DNA of 64,000 nucleotides. Source: Nitrosomonas sp. (GTDB taxonomy: Bacteria > Pseudomonadota > Gammaproteobacteria > Burkholderiales > Nitrosomonadaceae). Shown here in pieces: positions 27,702-37,606 of this stretch. The position numbers and the translations under genes were made by a program. Numbering within the stretch: the stretch's first letter is position 1; each line of letters begins with the position of its first letter. The notes beneath the pieces are model-generated. The model saw only the letters and a program-made list of their open reading frames with translations, had not been told where the DNA came from and searched no databases. The DNA lies in the NCBI GenBank assembly GCA_016708955.1, contig JADJES010000001.1, forward strand, positions 620,001-684,000, read 5' to 3'.

Positions 27702-28265
27702 TTAGCGATTCAGGAAATTCTCGAGCATTTTATGTCCATGTTCGCTCAAAATAGACTCTGGATGAAATTGAATGCCTTCGATTGCGAGTGTTTTATGACG
27801 GATTCCCATAATCTCATTATCTTCCGTCCATGCTGTGATTTCCAGGCAATCAGGAAGTGAAGAGCGCTCAACAACCAGGGAGTGGTAGCGTGTTGCAATA
27901 AAGGGATTGGGCAAATCCCGGAAAACACCCGCATTCTGATGAAAAATGGGAGATGTTTTACCATGCATAAGCTGTTTAGCATGAATAATCCGTCCTCCGA
28001 ATGCTTGCCCTATGCTTTGATGTCCCAGACAAACACCTAAAACTGGGATGCTCTGACTGAATTGATTAATCACTGACAGTGATACGCCCGCTTCATTGGG
28101 AGTGCAAGGCCCTGGGGAAATCACTATGTGTTTAGGGTTCAGTAGTGAAATTTTATCAAGAGTAATTTCATCATTCCGGTATACAACAACCTTTTCACCC
28201 AATTCCGAGAAATATTGCACTAGGTTATAGGTAAAAGAGTCGTAGTTATCAATCATTAACAACAT
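27702..28265 (-). CDS. trpG: Anthranilate synthase component II (glutamine amidotransferase)
   Basis: A 187-residue class I glutamine amidotransferase that supplies ammonia to TrpE. The N-terminal [20 protein letters not shown] and the catalytic triad elements [17 protein letters not shown] (Cys near residue 79) and [14 protein letters not shown] (His/Glu near 170) are present. In many bacteria the same subunit also serves 4-amino-4-deoxychorismate synthase (PabA). trpE is not in the window. First gene of the trpGDC cluster. Confidence 0.94.
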   Translation of the reverse strand: MLLMIDNYDSFTYNLVQYFSELGEKVVVYRNDEITLDKISLLNPKHIVISPGPCTPNEAGVSLSVINQFSQSIPVLGVCLGHQSIGQAFGGRIIHAKQLMHGKTSPIFHQNAGVFRDLPNPFIATRYHSLVVERSSLPDCLEITAWTEDNEIMGIRHKTLAIEGIQFHPESILSEHGHKMLENFLNR

Positions 28266-28584
28266 ATATTTTAACGCTTTGTTTGTGCGTGCTATTGTTC
28301 AAATATTTCTGTGAAAATTATATCAAATGACGGGTTGTTGAATAGAGCTAGTAAATTTTACCAGTTCAATGGACAACAGTGTTGCTTCATCTTTTATTGA
28401 GAATTGGTTATTTTACGTGAAACATTGATCCGAAGTGTTCCGAAGCATTTGAATTTATTGATGCCGCATAATATCAATTAATTGAACATTATTTGATATT
28501 GCCTTATTAATTCAGTAAAATTAAACGTTTTTGAACCTTGTCTCACTATCATAATTGATGGGAGGCTTTATCCATAAGGAATTT
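28266..28584. other. Divergent intergenic region, trpG/rpsF
   Basis: This 319-bp AT-rich gap separates divergent trpG and rpsF. The rpsF-side promoter is listed separately. No attenuator-type Trp leader peptide was recognised on the trp side. Confidence 0.5.
28493..28521 (+). promoter_or_regulatory. Putative sigma-70 promoter of the rpsF operon
   Basis: TTGATA (28493-28498) and TAAAAT (28516-28521) are separated by exactly 17 bp, a near-consensus pair 64 nt upstream of the rpsF ATG. No experimental start is known; inferred from sequence. Confidence 0.6.
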
Positions 28585-28998
28585 ATGCGACATTACGAAA
28601 TAGTTTTTATTGTTCATCCCGATCAGAGTGAGCAAGTACCTGCAATGATCGAACGGTATCGCGGCATTGTAACCGCAAAAAATGGCACAATTCATCGCGT
28701 GGAAGATTGGGGGCGCCGCCAGCTTGCCTATCTGATTCAGAAAGTCCATAAAGCGCATTATGTATTAATGAATATTGAATGTGATCAAGAAACTCTGAAT
28801 GACTTAGATCATGCGTTCAAATTTAGTGATGCTATCCTGCGGCACTTAACTATTAAGACAAAAGGACCGGTCACAGAGCCATCACCAATGATGCGTCAAG
28901 AAGAAAGATCCGGTTCTGCGAGCTTGCATGTCCCAGATGCAGTTGCTGATGAAGTAGAGCCTGATGAAGCGGCCGAAGAATCGAGCATCCCCGCATAA
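28585..28998 (+). CDS. rpsF: 30S ribosomal protein S6
   Basis: S6 binds S18 and 16S rRNA in the platform of the small subunit. The start is the ATG at 28585 ([19 protein letters not shown]), preceded by AAGGA; the frame is open further upstream but without S6 sequence. Motifs are the central [21 protein letters not shown] and ILRHLTIK. The C-terminus is an acidic, poorly conserved tail ([17 protein letters not shown]) of about 40 residues, usual in betaproteobacteria. First gene of rpsF-priB-rpsR-rplI. Confidence 0.96.
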   Translation: MRHYEIVFIVHPDQSEQVPAMIERYRGIVTAKNGTIHRVEDWGRRQLAYLIQKVHKAHYVLMNIECDQETLNDLDHAFKFSDAILRHLTIKTKGPVTEPSPMMRQEERSGSASLHVPDAVADEVEPDEAAEESSIPA

Positions 28999-29010
28999 AC
29001 TTAATAGCAA

Positions 29011-29307
29011 TTGGATTGTAATCAAATAATTATTTGTGGAAGGATAGCTAAGCTAGGGGTTTTACGTTACACACCTGCTGGTGTTGCTGTAATTGAGTTT
29101 ACAATCAATCATGTATCGCGACAAAAGGAAGCGGGCGTAGCTCGACAAATAATATTTGATATTCTTGCAGTAGCATTGGGACAACTGGCTTTGACTGTTG
29201 CCGGATTCAAGATTAACAATACGGTTAAACTCACCGGGTTTATCAATAGAAAAAGCCATATGAATCATCAATTAGTATTGCATACCGATCATATAGAACT
29301 TATTTAA
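29011..29307 (+). CDS. priB: Primosomal replication protein N (PriB)
   Basis: A 98-residue single OB-fold protein related to SSB ([51 protein letters not shown]). It helps PriA reload the replisome at stalled forks. It sits between rpsF and rpsR, the conserved position. The start is a TTG (29011) 12 nt after the rpsF stop; no ATG is available before the conserved region. Confidence 0.9.
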   Translation: MDCNQIIICGRIAKLGVLRYTPAGVAVIEFTINHVSRQKEAGVARQIIFDILAVALGQLALTVAGFKINNTVKLTGFINRKSHMNHQLVLHTDHIELI

Positions 29308-29326
29308 TCAGTCAATAGGAATTAAA

Positions 29327-29608
29327 ATGGCACGTTTTACAAGACGTAAAGACAGTAAAGATAAAGAAAGAGAAAAGAAAGTCAATCGCCCTTTATTTAA
29401 GCGTAAGAAGTTTTGTCGTTTTACTGCGGAAGGTATAAAAAATGTTGATTATAAAGACATTGATATTTTAAAAGACTTCGTGAATGAGAATGGAAAGATA
29501 ATTCCAGCACGTATTACCGGTACGACATCTTTTTATCAGCGCCAACTGGGTACAGCGATAGAGCGAGCTCGTTTTTTAGCATTATTACCTTACACTGATC
29601 GTCATTAA
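29327..29608 (+). CDS. rpsR: 30S ribosomal protein S18
   Basis: A 93-residue basic protein with the S18 core ([20 protein letters not shown], then [20 protein letters not shown], and [15 protein letters not shown]). The N-terminal ~25 residues are extra lysine/arginine-rich sequence. It pairs with S6 in the 30S platform. A GGAATTA site precedes the ATG. Operon gene, 11 nt before rplI. Confidence 0.97.
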   Translation: MARFTRRKDSKDKEREKKVNRPLFKRKKFCRFTAEGIKNVDYKDIDILKDFVNENGKIIPARITGTTSFYQRQLGTAIERARFLALLPYTDRH

Positions 29609-29619
29609 GGAGTAATGAT

Positions 29620-30075
29620 ATGCAGATCATTCTGATGGAAAAGGTTGCGAATTTAGGTCAATTGGGTGACATTGTTAATGTTAAAAGCGGATTTGCGCGT
29701 AATTATCTGATCCCGCAAGGAAAGGCAAAACGCGCAACCGAGCAAGCCATTGCGGAGTTTCAATCCAAGCGCGCCGAACTTGAAAAAGTACAAGCTGCAG
29801 CTTTAGCGGCGGCTCAGGCAATGGCAGCGAAGCTAGATGGATTATTAGTACAAATTTCCCAGAAAGCCGGGAGCGATGGTAAATTGTTCGGTTCAGTGAC
29901 TAATGCAAATATCGCTGAGGCACTTGCCGGACAGGGTTTCGTAATTGAAAGAGCCATGATCCATATGCCAAATGGTCAATTAAAACAAGTTGGCGATTAT
30001 CCCCTGACAATCTCACTGCACAGTGACGTTTCAGCCCATATCACTGTTTCGGTGTTAGGCGAAGCAATACTCTGA
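29620..30075 (+). CDS. rplI: 50S ribosomal protein L9
   Basis: 151 residues with the L9 N-terminal RNA-binding domain ([36 protein letters not shown]), the long connecting helix (about residues 40-75) and the C-terminal domain ([16 protein letters not shown]). L9 bridges neighbouring ribosomes and aids reading-frame maintenance. It is the last gene of the operon and is followed by an intrinsic terminator. Confidence 0.97.
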   Translation: MQIILMEKVANLGQLGDIVNVKSGFARNYLIPQGKAKRATEQAIAEFQSKRAELEKVQAAALAAAQAMAAKLDGLLVQISQKAGSDGKLFGSVTNANIAEALAGQGFVIERAMIHMPNGQLKQVGDYPLTISLHSDVSAHITVSVLGEAIL

Positions 30076-30103
30076 TAGCGCAATTGTAACCGCGCTCGTT
30101 TTT

Positions 30104-30132
30104 AAAAAGGACTATCTCGGTAGTCCTTTTTT
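30104..30132 (+). terminator. Intrinsic terminator of the rpsF-rplI operon
   Basis: AAAAAGGACTA and TAGTCCTTTTTT form a perfect stem around TCTCGG, ending in a T tract, 28 nt after the rplI stop. The degenerate group II intron begins 7 nt beyond the T tract. Confidence 0.9.
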
Positions 30133-30138
30133 CATTCG

Positions 30139-31515
30139 GTGCGCCCGGCAGGGCGCACTTACTTGGAGGTGAAAGTCCTCTACTCGCCCGACAAGGGGAA
30201 GAGTTAGCTGAACGGCAAGGGTGTCGCGGGTGACTGCGAATCTGGAGGAAGCCGAAGGCAAAGCGCTGGCCTGACGAACAGGAAGAGGATATGAGGCGGC
30301 GCGGTGGGGTAAGACGGCCAATATCGTCAAAGCCCGAAACTTGCACAGAACGCCGTGACGTAGATCCGACGGGCATAAGCGTGAAGGTGGGTGCGTCATA
30401 CCCGGGGAGGTCTGCATGTGTGCCGAGGGCAATCTCGAGGTTGGCTCTTTTTCACATCAAGTTACGGCTCTAGACCGGGGAAGAACGCTTTTCAAGCGGT
30501 CAAGGGGGCCAAGCAATATGTCGCCGAAGGCCGCAGGATTCGTGACGGCATTGCCGATCAACTGCTGCAGGGAAAGCGCCAGTTCAGTCCGGTACGACGG
30601 GCAACGATTCCGAAGCCGTATGGAGGCATCCGCGAATTAGGTATCCCGACGGTTACGAATCGGCTAATTCAGCAGGCACTGTTGTAAGTGCTGCAACCGA
30701 TATTGGATTCGACCTTCAGGTGAACAAGGTTATGGTTTTCAACTGGGGAGGTGCGCGCACGATGTAGTGCTGGCAGCACAGGACTCGTGCAATCTGGACA
30801 GAAGGACGTGGTTGATGTCGATTTGGAGAATTCCTTGATCGCGTCAATGACGACATTCTGATTGCTTGCGGAATCGCACCGATGGCATCGGAATCATCTG
30901 GCTAATACGGGCGTATCCAAACAGCGGCATCATGAACGAGGGTGTCGTGCTGGAGGAGCGGTACCGCGGCACACCGCAAAGAGGGCCGCTGTCGCCGCTT
31001 CTGGTCAATATGATGCTGGACGAAGTGGATAAGGTATTGGACAAGCATGGCCATAGCTTCGCGCGCTATGCCGACGACTGTAATGTTTATGTGCAATCGT
31101 GACGGGCAGAAAGTTTCTGAGCTACAGCTTCTGGTTTGTCAAGGAAAGGGTGAAACGCAAGGTGGTGGCCAAGTCATTGGTTGCGTTCAAGCAGAGGATC
31201 AGGCAGCTGATCCGGCGCTCGGTCGGACACAGCATGGCGGAAGTGATCGAGCGACTAAAACCATATCGGCTGAGCTGGTGCAAACACCGGACGCCTGGCT
31301 ATCGCTGGACGAATGGCTGCGGCACCGGCTCAGGGTGACCCATCTCAATCAGTGGAAGCGAGGTAGCACGATTTGCCAGGAATTCATCAACACGGCGTGT
31401 CAGAGCAGGTAGCAAAGCGTGTGACGGGAAATTCCTGTTGCTGGTGGCGGGAACAGCGATGGCGGCTCAAACGGATGCTGACCCGCATGCTGGGTGGTGT
31501 GGGAGGGGCTCGTTC
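30139..31515 (+). mobile_element. Degenerate group II intron
   Basis: The block begins GTGCGCCCGGCAGGGCGCAC, matching the GUGYG 5' splice consensus. It continues with the domain I signature GGAGGTGAAAGTCCTC and GAACAGGAAGAGGATATGAGG. A broken reverse transcriptase/maturase frame follows. A domain V-like hairpin (CGGATGC...CCCGCATGC, about 31472-31490) precedes TGGTGTGGGAGGGGC near 31510. The 3' boundary is approximate. It sits just after an intrinsic terminator, the kind of target some group II introns (class C) prefer. Confidence 0.8.
30478..31340 (+). pseudogene. ltrA: Group II intron reverse transcriptase/maturase, fragments
   Basis: Pieces of the protein lie in different frames: FSPVRRATIPKPYGGIRELG with IPTVTNRLIQQALL (to 30687); a broken RT palm near 30700-30850; EERYRGTPQRGPLSPLLVNM with FARYADDCNVYV (the YADD catalytic motif, about 30950-31100); and RKFLSYSF plus thumb/maturase remnants to about 31340. 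Stops, frameshifts and an apparent deletion between YADD and RKFL leave no functional enzyme. Confidence 0.8.
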
Positions 31516-31705
31516 AGGTATACTGTGATCGCATTAATCTCGATTATTATTTCTTTGTGCAGAATGCTGACCGATAATTTAAGTGATAGAAATCTGACCG
31601 AAGATATTGTAGCTGCCATAGACTTTTTGTAATTATCCTAATAATCAATATAATAGTTATCTATTAAGATATTTAATCTGATTTCCAATTTGTGAGTGTG
31701 CCATT
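31516..31705. other. Short region between the intron and sppA
   Basis: An open frame ending at 31632 reads MLTDNLSDRNLTEDIVAAID at its end but shows no family I recognise. It could be a remnant of a gene cut by the intron. The rest is AT-rich leader sequence for sppA. Confidence 0.3.
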
Positions 31706-32650
31706 ATGAATGAGCCAGAAGTTAAGAAAGAAGATTGGGAAAGAAATCTACTGGAAAACCTTGCCTTAGCAGCTTTACGTGAGCAGCGGCGCACGCGTAC
31801 CTGGGGAATCTTTTTTAAAATGCTCACTTTTCTATATCTTTTTCTATTGCTGTTCTTTGCACTCGGTTGGATAGAGGATGGAAAAGTACGAATATCTGAG
31901 AAGCATTCTGCACTTATTGATCTGCGCGGAGTTATAGTCGCTGATGGTAATAGCAGTGCCGATAAAATTAATGCTAGCCTTCAATCTGCTTTTAGAGATA
32001 AAAACACAAAGGGGGTCATCTTGCGAATAAATAGCCCGGGAGGAAGTCCAGTTCAAGCGGGTTATATTAATGACGAAATTCGTCGTTTGCGTGTCAAATA
32101 TCCTGACATACCACTTTATGTAGTAGTGGGAGATATTTGTGCTTCTGGTGGTTATTATGTTGCTGCAGCTGCAGATAGAATTTTTGTTGATAAAGCGAGC
32201 CTAGTTGGTTCAATTGGTGTATTGATGGATGGTTTTGGGTTTACAGGAACTTTAGAGAAACTAGGCGTGGAGAGACGTTTATTAACTGCTGGTGAAAATA
32301 AAGGTTTTCTGGATCCTTTTACGCCTTTGGATCCTACTCAAAAGGCGCACGCTACATCTTTATTACGTGAAATACATGAACAATTTATTCAGGTAGTGAA
32401 ACTAGGAAGAGGTGAGCGTTTAAAAAACACGCCGGAAATATTCAGTGGCATAGTGTGGACCGGACAAAAAAGTATTGATTTGGGGTTGGCTGATGAAATG
32501 GGCAATGCAGAATATGTGGCACGAGAGATCATAGAGGCTGAGACGCTAGTCGATTTTACACCGCATGAAGGTTTATCCGATTTGTTTACAAAACGATTTA
32601 GCCAAATAATACTTGGTATTTTATCCGAAAATGTATGGACTTTTAGATAA
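31706..32650 (+). CDS. sppA: S49-family signal peptide peptidase (short SppA)
   Basis: A 314-residue inner-membrane serine peptidase with one membrane segment at about residues 36-58 (FFKMLTFLYLFLLLFFALGW). The S49 domain shows RINSPGGSPVQAGYI (near 110), VGDICASGGYYVAAAAD with the nucleophilic Ser (near 145), and DKASLVGSIGVLMDGFGFTG with the region of the general-base lysine (near 195). It clears signal peptides or misfolded membrane proteins. It is the short one-domain form. A terminator follows. Confidence 0.88.
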   Translation: MNEPEVKKEDWERNLLENLALAALREQRRTRTWGIFFKMLTFLYLFLLLFFALGWIEDGKVRISEKHSALIDLRGVIVADGNSSADKINASLQSAFRDKNTKGVILRINSPGGSPVQAGYINDEIRRLRVKYPDIPLYVVVGDICASGGYYVAAAADRIFVDKASLVGSIGVLMDGFGFTGTLEKLGVERRLLTAGENKGFLDPFTPLDPTQKAHATSLLREIHEQFIQVVKLGRGERLKNTPEIFSGIVWTGQKSIDLGLADEMGNAEYVAREIIEAETLVDFTPHEGLSDLFTKRFSQIILGILSENVWTFR

Positions 32651-32675
32651 CAGTGATTTCTATTTAACTCGGGAT

Positions 32676-32706
32676 TCCCCGTGGTCGTGTTTCGGGGCTA
32701 TTTTTT
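32676..32706 (+). terminator. Intrinsic terminator between sppA and rmlD
   Basis: CCCCG and CGGGG flank a ~11-nt loop and are followed by CTATTTTTT. The two genes converge here. The plus-strand U tract suits sppA. Confidence 0.65.
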
Positions 32707-32723
32707 CGTATTGTTCCAAAAAG

Positions 32724-33620
32724 TTACTTATCTAATATTTCAGTGAGTGTACGCGATACCCCAATTTGCCATTCAGGAAGAGTTAGATCAAAGGTGTTTT
32801 CTAGCTTACGAGTATTTAAACGTGAGTTAAGCGGGCGTTCTGCAGGCAATGGATAATCATCACTCTTTAGCGGTTGCAGTGCAGTAGATGGAACTTTGAG
32901 TGGAATGTTTGCTTGCTCAGCATGCTTTAAAATGAATTTGGCAAAGTCGAACCAAGATGTGCATCCGCTTGCAACTAAGTGGTATAAACCGGAAACCTCA
33001 GGATTGTGTTTTAATGTAAGTATTGCGTAAGCAGTGACATCAGCAATTAATTCTGCTCCTGTAGGTGATCCAATTTGATCATTGACTATAGTTAATTTAT
33101 CCCGCTGCTGCGCTAAGCGAAGAATTGTTTTAATGAAATTATTTCCATAAGTAGCATAAACCCAACTGGTACGAAATATTAAATGCGCACAACCAGATGA
33201 CTGAATATTTATTTCACCTTCCAACTTAGTTTTACCGTAAACATTGAGAGGATCCGTAGGATCTGTTTCAAGATATGGTTGGTCACCGGTGCCGTTAAAA
33301 ACATAATCCGTGGAATAGTGAATGAACCGAGCATTCAGTTGCTTGGCTTCTTGTGCCAGTACGCCAGGCGCTTCTGCATTAAGAATTTGAGCCAATTCTG
33401 GTTCCTTTTCAGCTTTATCGACGGCTGTATAGGCTGCTGCATTAACAATGATATCTGGCGCAATTTTCCGTACGGTTTGTTTGATGCCTGCAAGATTAGT
33501 TAGATCGCCGCAAAAATTTTCGCTTGTCGAATTTAAAGCGACTAATTCACCTAAGGGAATCAAGCTACGCTGCAGTTCCCATCCCACTTGACCTTTTTCG
33601 CCGAATAGTAATATTTTCAT
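32724..33620 (-). CDS. rmlD: dTDP-4-dehydrorhamnose reductase
   Basis: RmlD (RfbD) makes dTDP-L-rhamnose for surface polysaccharides by NAD(P)H reduction of the 4-keto sugar. Signatures are MKILLFGEKGQVGWELQ (Rossmann GxxGxxG, residues 6-12), NAAAYTAVDKAEKEPELA, IHYSTDYVFNGTG and the catalytic YGKTKLEGE. The start at 33620 is used because it overlaps the rmlB stop by 4 nt (ATGA). An upstream in-frame start at 33653 lacks family sequence. rmlA and rmlC are not in the window. Confidence 0.94.
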   Translation of the reverse strand: MKILLFGEKGQVGWELQRSLIPLGELVALNSTSENFCGDLTNLAGIKQTVRKIAPDIIVNAAAYTAVDKAEKEPELAQILNAEAPGVLAQEAKQLNARFIHYSTDYVFNGTGDQPYLETDPTDPLNVYGKTKLEGEINIQSSGCAHLIFRTSWVYATYGNNFIKTILRLAQQRDKLTIVNDQIGSPTGAELIADVTAYAILTLKHNPEVSGLYHLVASGCTSWFDFAKFILKHAEQANIPLKVPSTALQPLKSDDYPLPAERPLNSRLNTRKLENTFDLTLPEWQIGVSRTLTEILDK

Positions 33621-34675
33621 TTCAGTAACCCGAGATAGTTTTTTTCTATCCATTCGCGGTACGTGCCGGTTTGAATATCAGCTATCCATTGCTGATTATT
33701 CAGATACCACTGGATAGTTTTACGTATTCCCGTCTCAAACGTTTCTGCTGGTTTCCAGTTTAATTCACGTTCAATTTTTGTTGCATTAATCGCGTAGCGG
33801 CGATCGTGCCCTGGCCGATCTTTGACATAAGTAATCAATTTGTGAAAAGCTGAATCAGGAAAAGAGTCTTCTAATAAAGTACAAATTGTTTGAACGATCT
33901 CGATATTCGGTTTTTCATTACAACCGCCAATATTATAAGTTTCTCCTGCAATACCGGCTTCTAGTACACGGCGGATTGCGGAGCAGTGATCAGTAACAAA
34001 TAACCAGTCGCGAATTTGTTGGCCATCCCCATATACCGGTAAAGATTTTCTTGCCAGAGCATTAGCAATCATTAAGGGAATTAATTTCTCTGGAAACTGA
34101 AAGGGGCCATAATTATTCGAGCAGTTTGTAGTTAGTATAGGTAAGCCGTACGTGTGATGATAGGCACGAACTAAGTGATCACTGGAAGCCTTGCTCGCTG
34201 AGTAGGGGCTGTTGGGTTCATAACGATGTTCTTCGGTAAAAGCGGGTTCATTTCGAGTCAATGAGCCATACACTTCATCGGTAGAAACATGGAGAAAGCG
34301 GAAATTTTGTTTGGCAATGGATTCAAGCTCATTCCAATAAGTACGTACTGCTTCCAATAAGTGAAATGTGCCCAAAATATTGGTTTGAATAAAATCTTCC
34401 GGGCCGTGGATTGAGCGATCAACATGGCTTTCTGCAGCCAAGTTAATAATTGCTCGGGGTTGGTACTGAGCTAGGATTTGTGAGACCAGTTGGGTATTTC
34501 CAATATCTCCTTGTATAAAGATATGCCGTGTATCTTTAGATAAGGATGACAAATTTTGTAAATTACCGGCGTAAGTTAATTTATCAAGATTTATAATTTT
34601 TTCATCAGATTGTGCCAACCAATCCAGAACAAAATTACTTCCAATAAATCCTGCACCCCCAGTGACTAGAATCAT
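33617..34675 (-). CDS. rmlB: dTDP-glucose 4,6-dehydratase
   Basis: A 352-residue NAD-dependent extended SDR that converts dTDP-glucose to dTDP-4-keto-6-deoxyglucose. Motifs are VTGGAGFIGSNFVLDWL (NAD loop), LAAESHVDRSIHGPEDF, VSTDEVYGSL (catalytic Asp/Glu), PYSASKASSDHLVRAY (YxxxK) and TNCSNNYGPFQFPEKLIPL. Translationally coupled to rmlD. The pair probably belongs to O-antigen or capsule synthesis whose other genes lie elsewhere. Confidence 0.96.
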   Translation of the reverse strand: MILVTGGAGFIGSNFVLDWLAQSDEKIINLDKLTYAGNLQNLSSLSKDTRHIFIQGDIGNTQLVSQILAQYQPRAIINLAAESHVDRSIHGPEDFIQTNILGTFHLLEAVRTYWNELESIAKQNFRFLHVSTDEVYGSLTRNEPAFTEEHRYEPNSPYSASKASSDHLVRAYHHTYGLPILTTNCSNNYGPFQFPEKLIPLMIANALARKSLPVYGDGQQIRDWLFVTDHCSAIRRVLEAGIAGETYNIGGCNEKPNIEIVQTICTLLEDSFPDSAFHKLITYVKDRPGHDRRYAINATKIERELNWKPAETFETGIRKTIQWYLNNQQWIADIQTGTYREWIEKNYLGLLK

Positions 34676-34748
34676 GCTGTTTTCCTAAAGAATAAATCGA
34701 TTGTGGTGATATCTCTATAAATGCCAAGCATAGCTTAATTTTTATTAT

Positions 34749-36101
34749 TTACTCAGGATCCCAGGAGGGTAAAACTCCTATTTCATCAGGATTTACTTGA
34801 AATTCACAGTCGATGCCGATTCCCGGTACCCATATTAGTTTCTCCCCACAAAACAATAAGGGTATGGTGATACGTTCCCACGGTGGGATAGCTGTTTCCT
34901 GAAATAGATTTTTCAAGCTTCTGCGCGGACGATTGCAAGCCGGTGTAAAACGTTCCCCACCGCTACGCGAACGCACAGTGATTGGTTCATTTAATATTTT
35001 TTGCTGGCTAATACCCTGATTTTTTACTTGAGTAAATCGGATGGTGCCGCGTAAATGAGGGAGTGCTAAGTAGGCTTCCCCTCGCCATACGCATTGCTTG
35101 GATTCTTGGGAAGGTGTTTTCGCGGGTAACATATAAATGATACCTCTATAACACCGAATTTCAGTATCACCCAAATTGATATGGAATTGATTATCCATGC
35201 CTATCGATAAAAGCTGATTCAGAATATTTTCTATTTTTGTTGTGCTGGGAAGGGCTGCACCGTATTTTAACAATGTGTAGCGTAGAAGATTTTTGGCGCG
35301 AGGGAGGCTCAGCTTGCGTAGATTTTCAACTTGAAGTTTTCCCAAAGCACGACAATGCGCACTATCGATTTCAGCCAATTCATCCAACAGTAATGATGCT
35401 TCAGACAAGTGGCGACTGGTACGTAACAGTATTTTTGGATAATTGGGGTATCGTGTTTTTAATATGGGTAGAATCTCATGACGCAAGAAATTTCTATTGA
35501 AAGTGATGCTGTCATTACTTTCATCGACGATCCAATTTAACTTGTGTTGCCGTGCATAGGCTTCGATTCGACTGCGAGAAACTTCTAACAGTGGCCGGAG
35601 TATCTGCGGAGCAGCATCAGAAGCTTGTTTTCTGACAATTGGCATCGCACTCATTCCTTTTACGCCTGCGCCACGAAATAATTGTAACAATAGGGTTTCG
35701 GCCTGATCATCCAGATGCTGCGCCAATACCACATAATCTGCTTGCAGATGACTGAATATGCGATAACGTTCTTCCCGTGCGATGGCCTCAAGACTGGTGC
35801 CAGCTTCTTTTCTGATCTGTAGATAGGCGACATAGATAGAAATGCCGTAGCTGTGGCAGAGATTGCAACAAAACCTGCTCCAGAGTGCCGCGTTACTGCT
35901 AATACCATGATTAACATGCACAGCAGAAAGTGTAAATTGCAGTTGTTTGGATAACGTAGCCAGTACGTGCAGTAATACAACGGAATCGATACCACCGCTT
36001 AAGGCAATAGTTAAGTGATTGTCCTGTTTAATATGTGCAAGTAATACTTCTTTCGTATCACATAGAAGGCTATTCGACTTTGACTTCCTTAAATGAGCCA
36101 T
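34749..36101 (-). CDS. tilS: tRNA(Ile)-lysidine synthase
   Basis: TilS adds lysine to C34 of tRNA-Ile(CAU) using ATP, an essential change that lets it read AUA. 450 residues. The PP-loop ATPase signature is [15 protein letters not shown] (near residue 34), followed by VHVNHGI, HHDDQAET-type [18 protein letters not shown] and [10 protein letters not shown]. The C-terminal TilS substrate-binding domains follow ([20 protein letters not shown]). It overlaps the end of accA by 32 nt, so the start could lie slightly downstream. Co-oriented with accA. Confidence 0.93.
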   Translation of the reverse strand: MAHLRKSKSNSLLCDTKEVLLAHIKQDNHLTIALSGGIDSVVLLHVLATLSKQLQFTLSAVHVNHGISSNAALWSRFCCNLCHSYGISIYVAYLQIRKEAGTSLEAIAREERYRIFSHLQADYVVLAQHLDDQAETLLLQLFRGAGVKGMSAMPIVRKQASDAAPQILRPLLEVSRSRIEAYARQHKLNWIVDESNDSITFNRNFLRHEILPILKTRYPNYPKILLRTSRHLSEASLLLDELAEIDSAHCRALGKLQVENLRKLSLPRAKNLLRYTLLKYGAALPSTTKIENILNQLLSIGMDNQFHINLGDTEIRCYRGIIYMLPAKTPSQESKQCVWRGEAYLALPHLRGTIRFTQVKNQGISQQKILNEPITVRSRSGGERFTPACNRPRRSLKNLFQETAIPPWERITIPLLFCGEKLIWVPGIGIDCEFQVNPDEIGVLPSWDPE

Positions 36102-37038
36102 ATGTCATAAGCCGATCTAGACGTTTTTCCAGAAGTGTTTCAATAGAATGATCCTGAAGCTTGCGAAGTGATTCCTGTAAAACATTTTTTACCGATTGCA
36201 TGATGGCTGGGTAATCACGATGGGCACCACCGATTGGTTCAGTAATGATACTGTCAATTAAATTCATTGTTTTCAACCGGTCAGCAGTAATGCCCATGAT
36301 TTCCGCTGCTTCGGGTGCTTTGTCCGCACTTTTCCATAGGATAGATGCGCAACCTTCGGGTGAAATCACCGAATAGGTGGCGTATTGCAACATATGGATA
36401 ACATCACCGACAGCTACTGCCAAGGCGCCACCGGAGCCGCCTTCTCCAATGATCACGCAGATTACGGGGACTCTTAATTCCGCCAGAACATAAAGATTCC
36501 TACCGATGGCTTCCGATTGTCCGCGCTCTTCTGCATCAATACCGGGATATGCGCCTGGCGTATCGATAAAAGTAACGAGCGGAATAGAAAATTTCTCTGC
36601 CAGGCGCATCAAGCGCAATGCTTTACGATAACCTTCCGGTTTCGGCATCCCAAAATTGCGGTAAATCTTCTCCCGGGTATCGCGTCCTTTTTGATGGCCA
36701 ATCACCATGATGGTCTGGCCGTTAAATCGTGCTATGCCGCCGACAATTGCGTGGTCATCGGAAAAATTCCGGTCACCATGCAATTCTTGAAAATCTACAA
36801 ATAAATGCTCAATGTAATCCAGCGTATAGGGGCGTTGCGGATGCCGGGCAACTTGTGAGATTTGCCAGGGTGTCAGTTTTGCATAAACATTTTTCGTGAG
36901 AGATTGACTTTTTGCCTGTAAACGCACGATCTCTGCCGAGATATCCAACGCGGAGTCGTCTTGGGCAAAGCGTAATTCTTCTATTTTTGATTCAAATTCT
37001 GCAATATTTTGCTCAAATTCCAGAAAAGTGATTTTCAT
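36070..37038 (-). CDS. accA: Acetyl-CoA carboxylase carboxyltransferase subunit alpha
   Basis: AccA and AccD form the carboxyltransferase that moves CO2 from biotin to acetyl-CoA, giving malonyl-CoA for fatty acid synthesis. 322 residues, full length. Signatures are [93 protein letters not shown] and [15 protein letters not shown] (acyl-CoA oxyanion region). Followed by tilS, a common betaproteobacterial pair. Confidence 0.97.
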   Translation of the reverse strand: MKITFLEFEQNIAEFESKIEELRFAQDDSALDISAEIVRLQAKSQSLTKNVYAKLTPWQISQVARHPQRPYTLDYIEHLFVDFQELHGDRNFSDDHAIVGGIARFNGQTIMVIGHQKGRDTREKIYRNFGMPKPEGYRKALRLMRLAEKFSIPLVTFIDTPGAYPGIDAEERGQSEAIGRNLYVLAELRVPVICVIIGEGGSGGALAVAVGDVIHMLQYATYSVISPEGCASILWKSADKAPEAAEIMGITADRLKTMNLIDSIITEPIGGAHRDYPAIMQSVKNVLQESLRKLQDHSIETLLEKRLDRLMTYGSFKEVKVE

Positions 37039-37606
37039 GTGGACTAAGATATAATCTTAAAACCGAGATGATACAGGATTTAAAGATAATTCTGCATGGT
37101 TGGAGTCAATCAAAATTATGTCAATTTTTGGGAAGCATTTTAAATGCTGGATAAAGCTTGCTTGATCAGCTTGTTTGAGTTTTTTATGCAATGAAGTTAT
37201 CTGGCTGCGCGAGTTATGTGAGGAACTTTTTTATGAAACGACGTACCTTTCTCCAAAGGAGTAGTGTAATTCCTGTTTTGCCCTTTTTTTCATTTTCACT
37301 ATCAACAATAGCAGTTGCAAATAGTATTAAGCAAACTGTGATTGAGCCACTCAACAAACCACATAAAGCATGGCGTGGATTAGTGTCAACAGAGGCTTAT
37401 AAGGTTTTATTTGAAGAAAATACCGAGGAACCCGGTAGTAGCGAATTAAATTATGAGTATCGGGAAGGAATTTTTATTTGTGCTGCCTGTTATTTACCAT
37501 TATTTGAAAGTCAGTATAAATATGAAAGTGGAAGCGGATGGCCGAGTTTTACCCAGCCTATTCCAGGGAGTTTTGGTACTAAGCGCGATTTTCAACTAAT
37601 TTTTTT

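Noticed and set aside
31438..31632. Frame of 64 codons after the group II intron
   Set aside because: It begins inside the intron's 3' part and shows no family. The end might be a remnant, but this cannot be supported.
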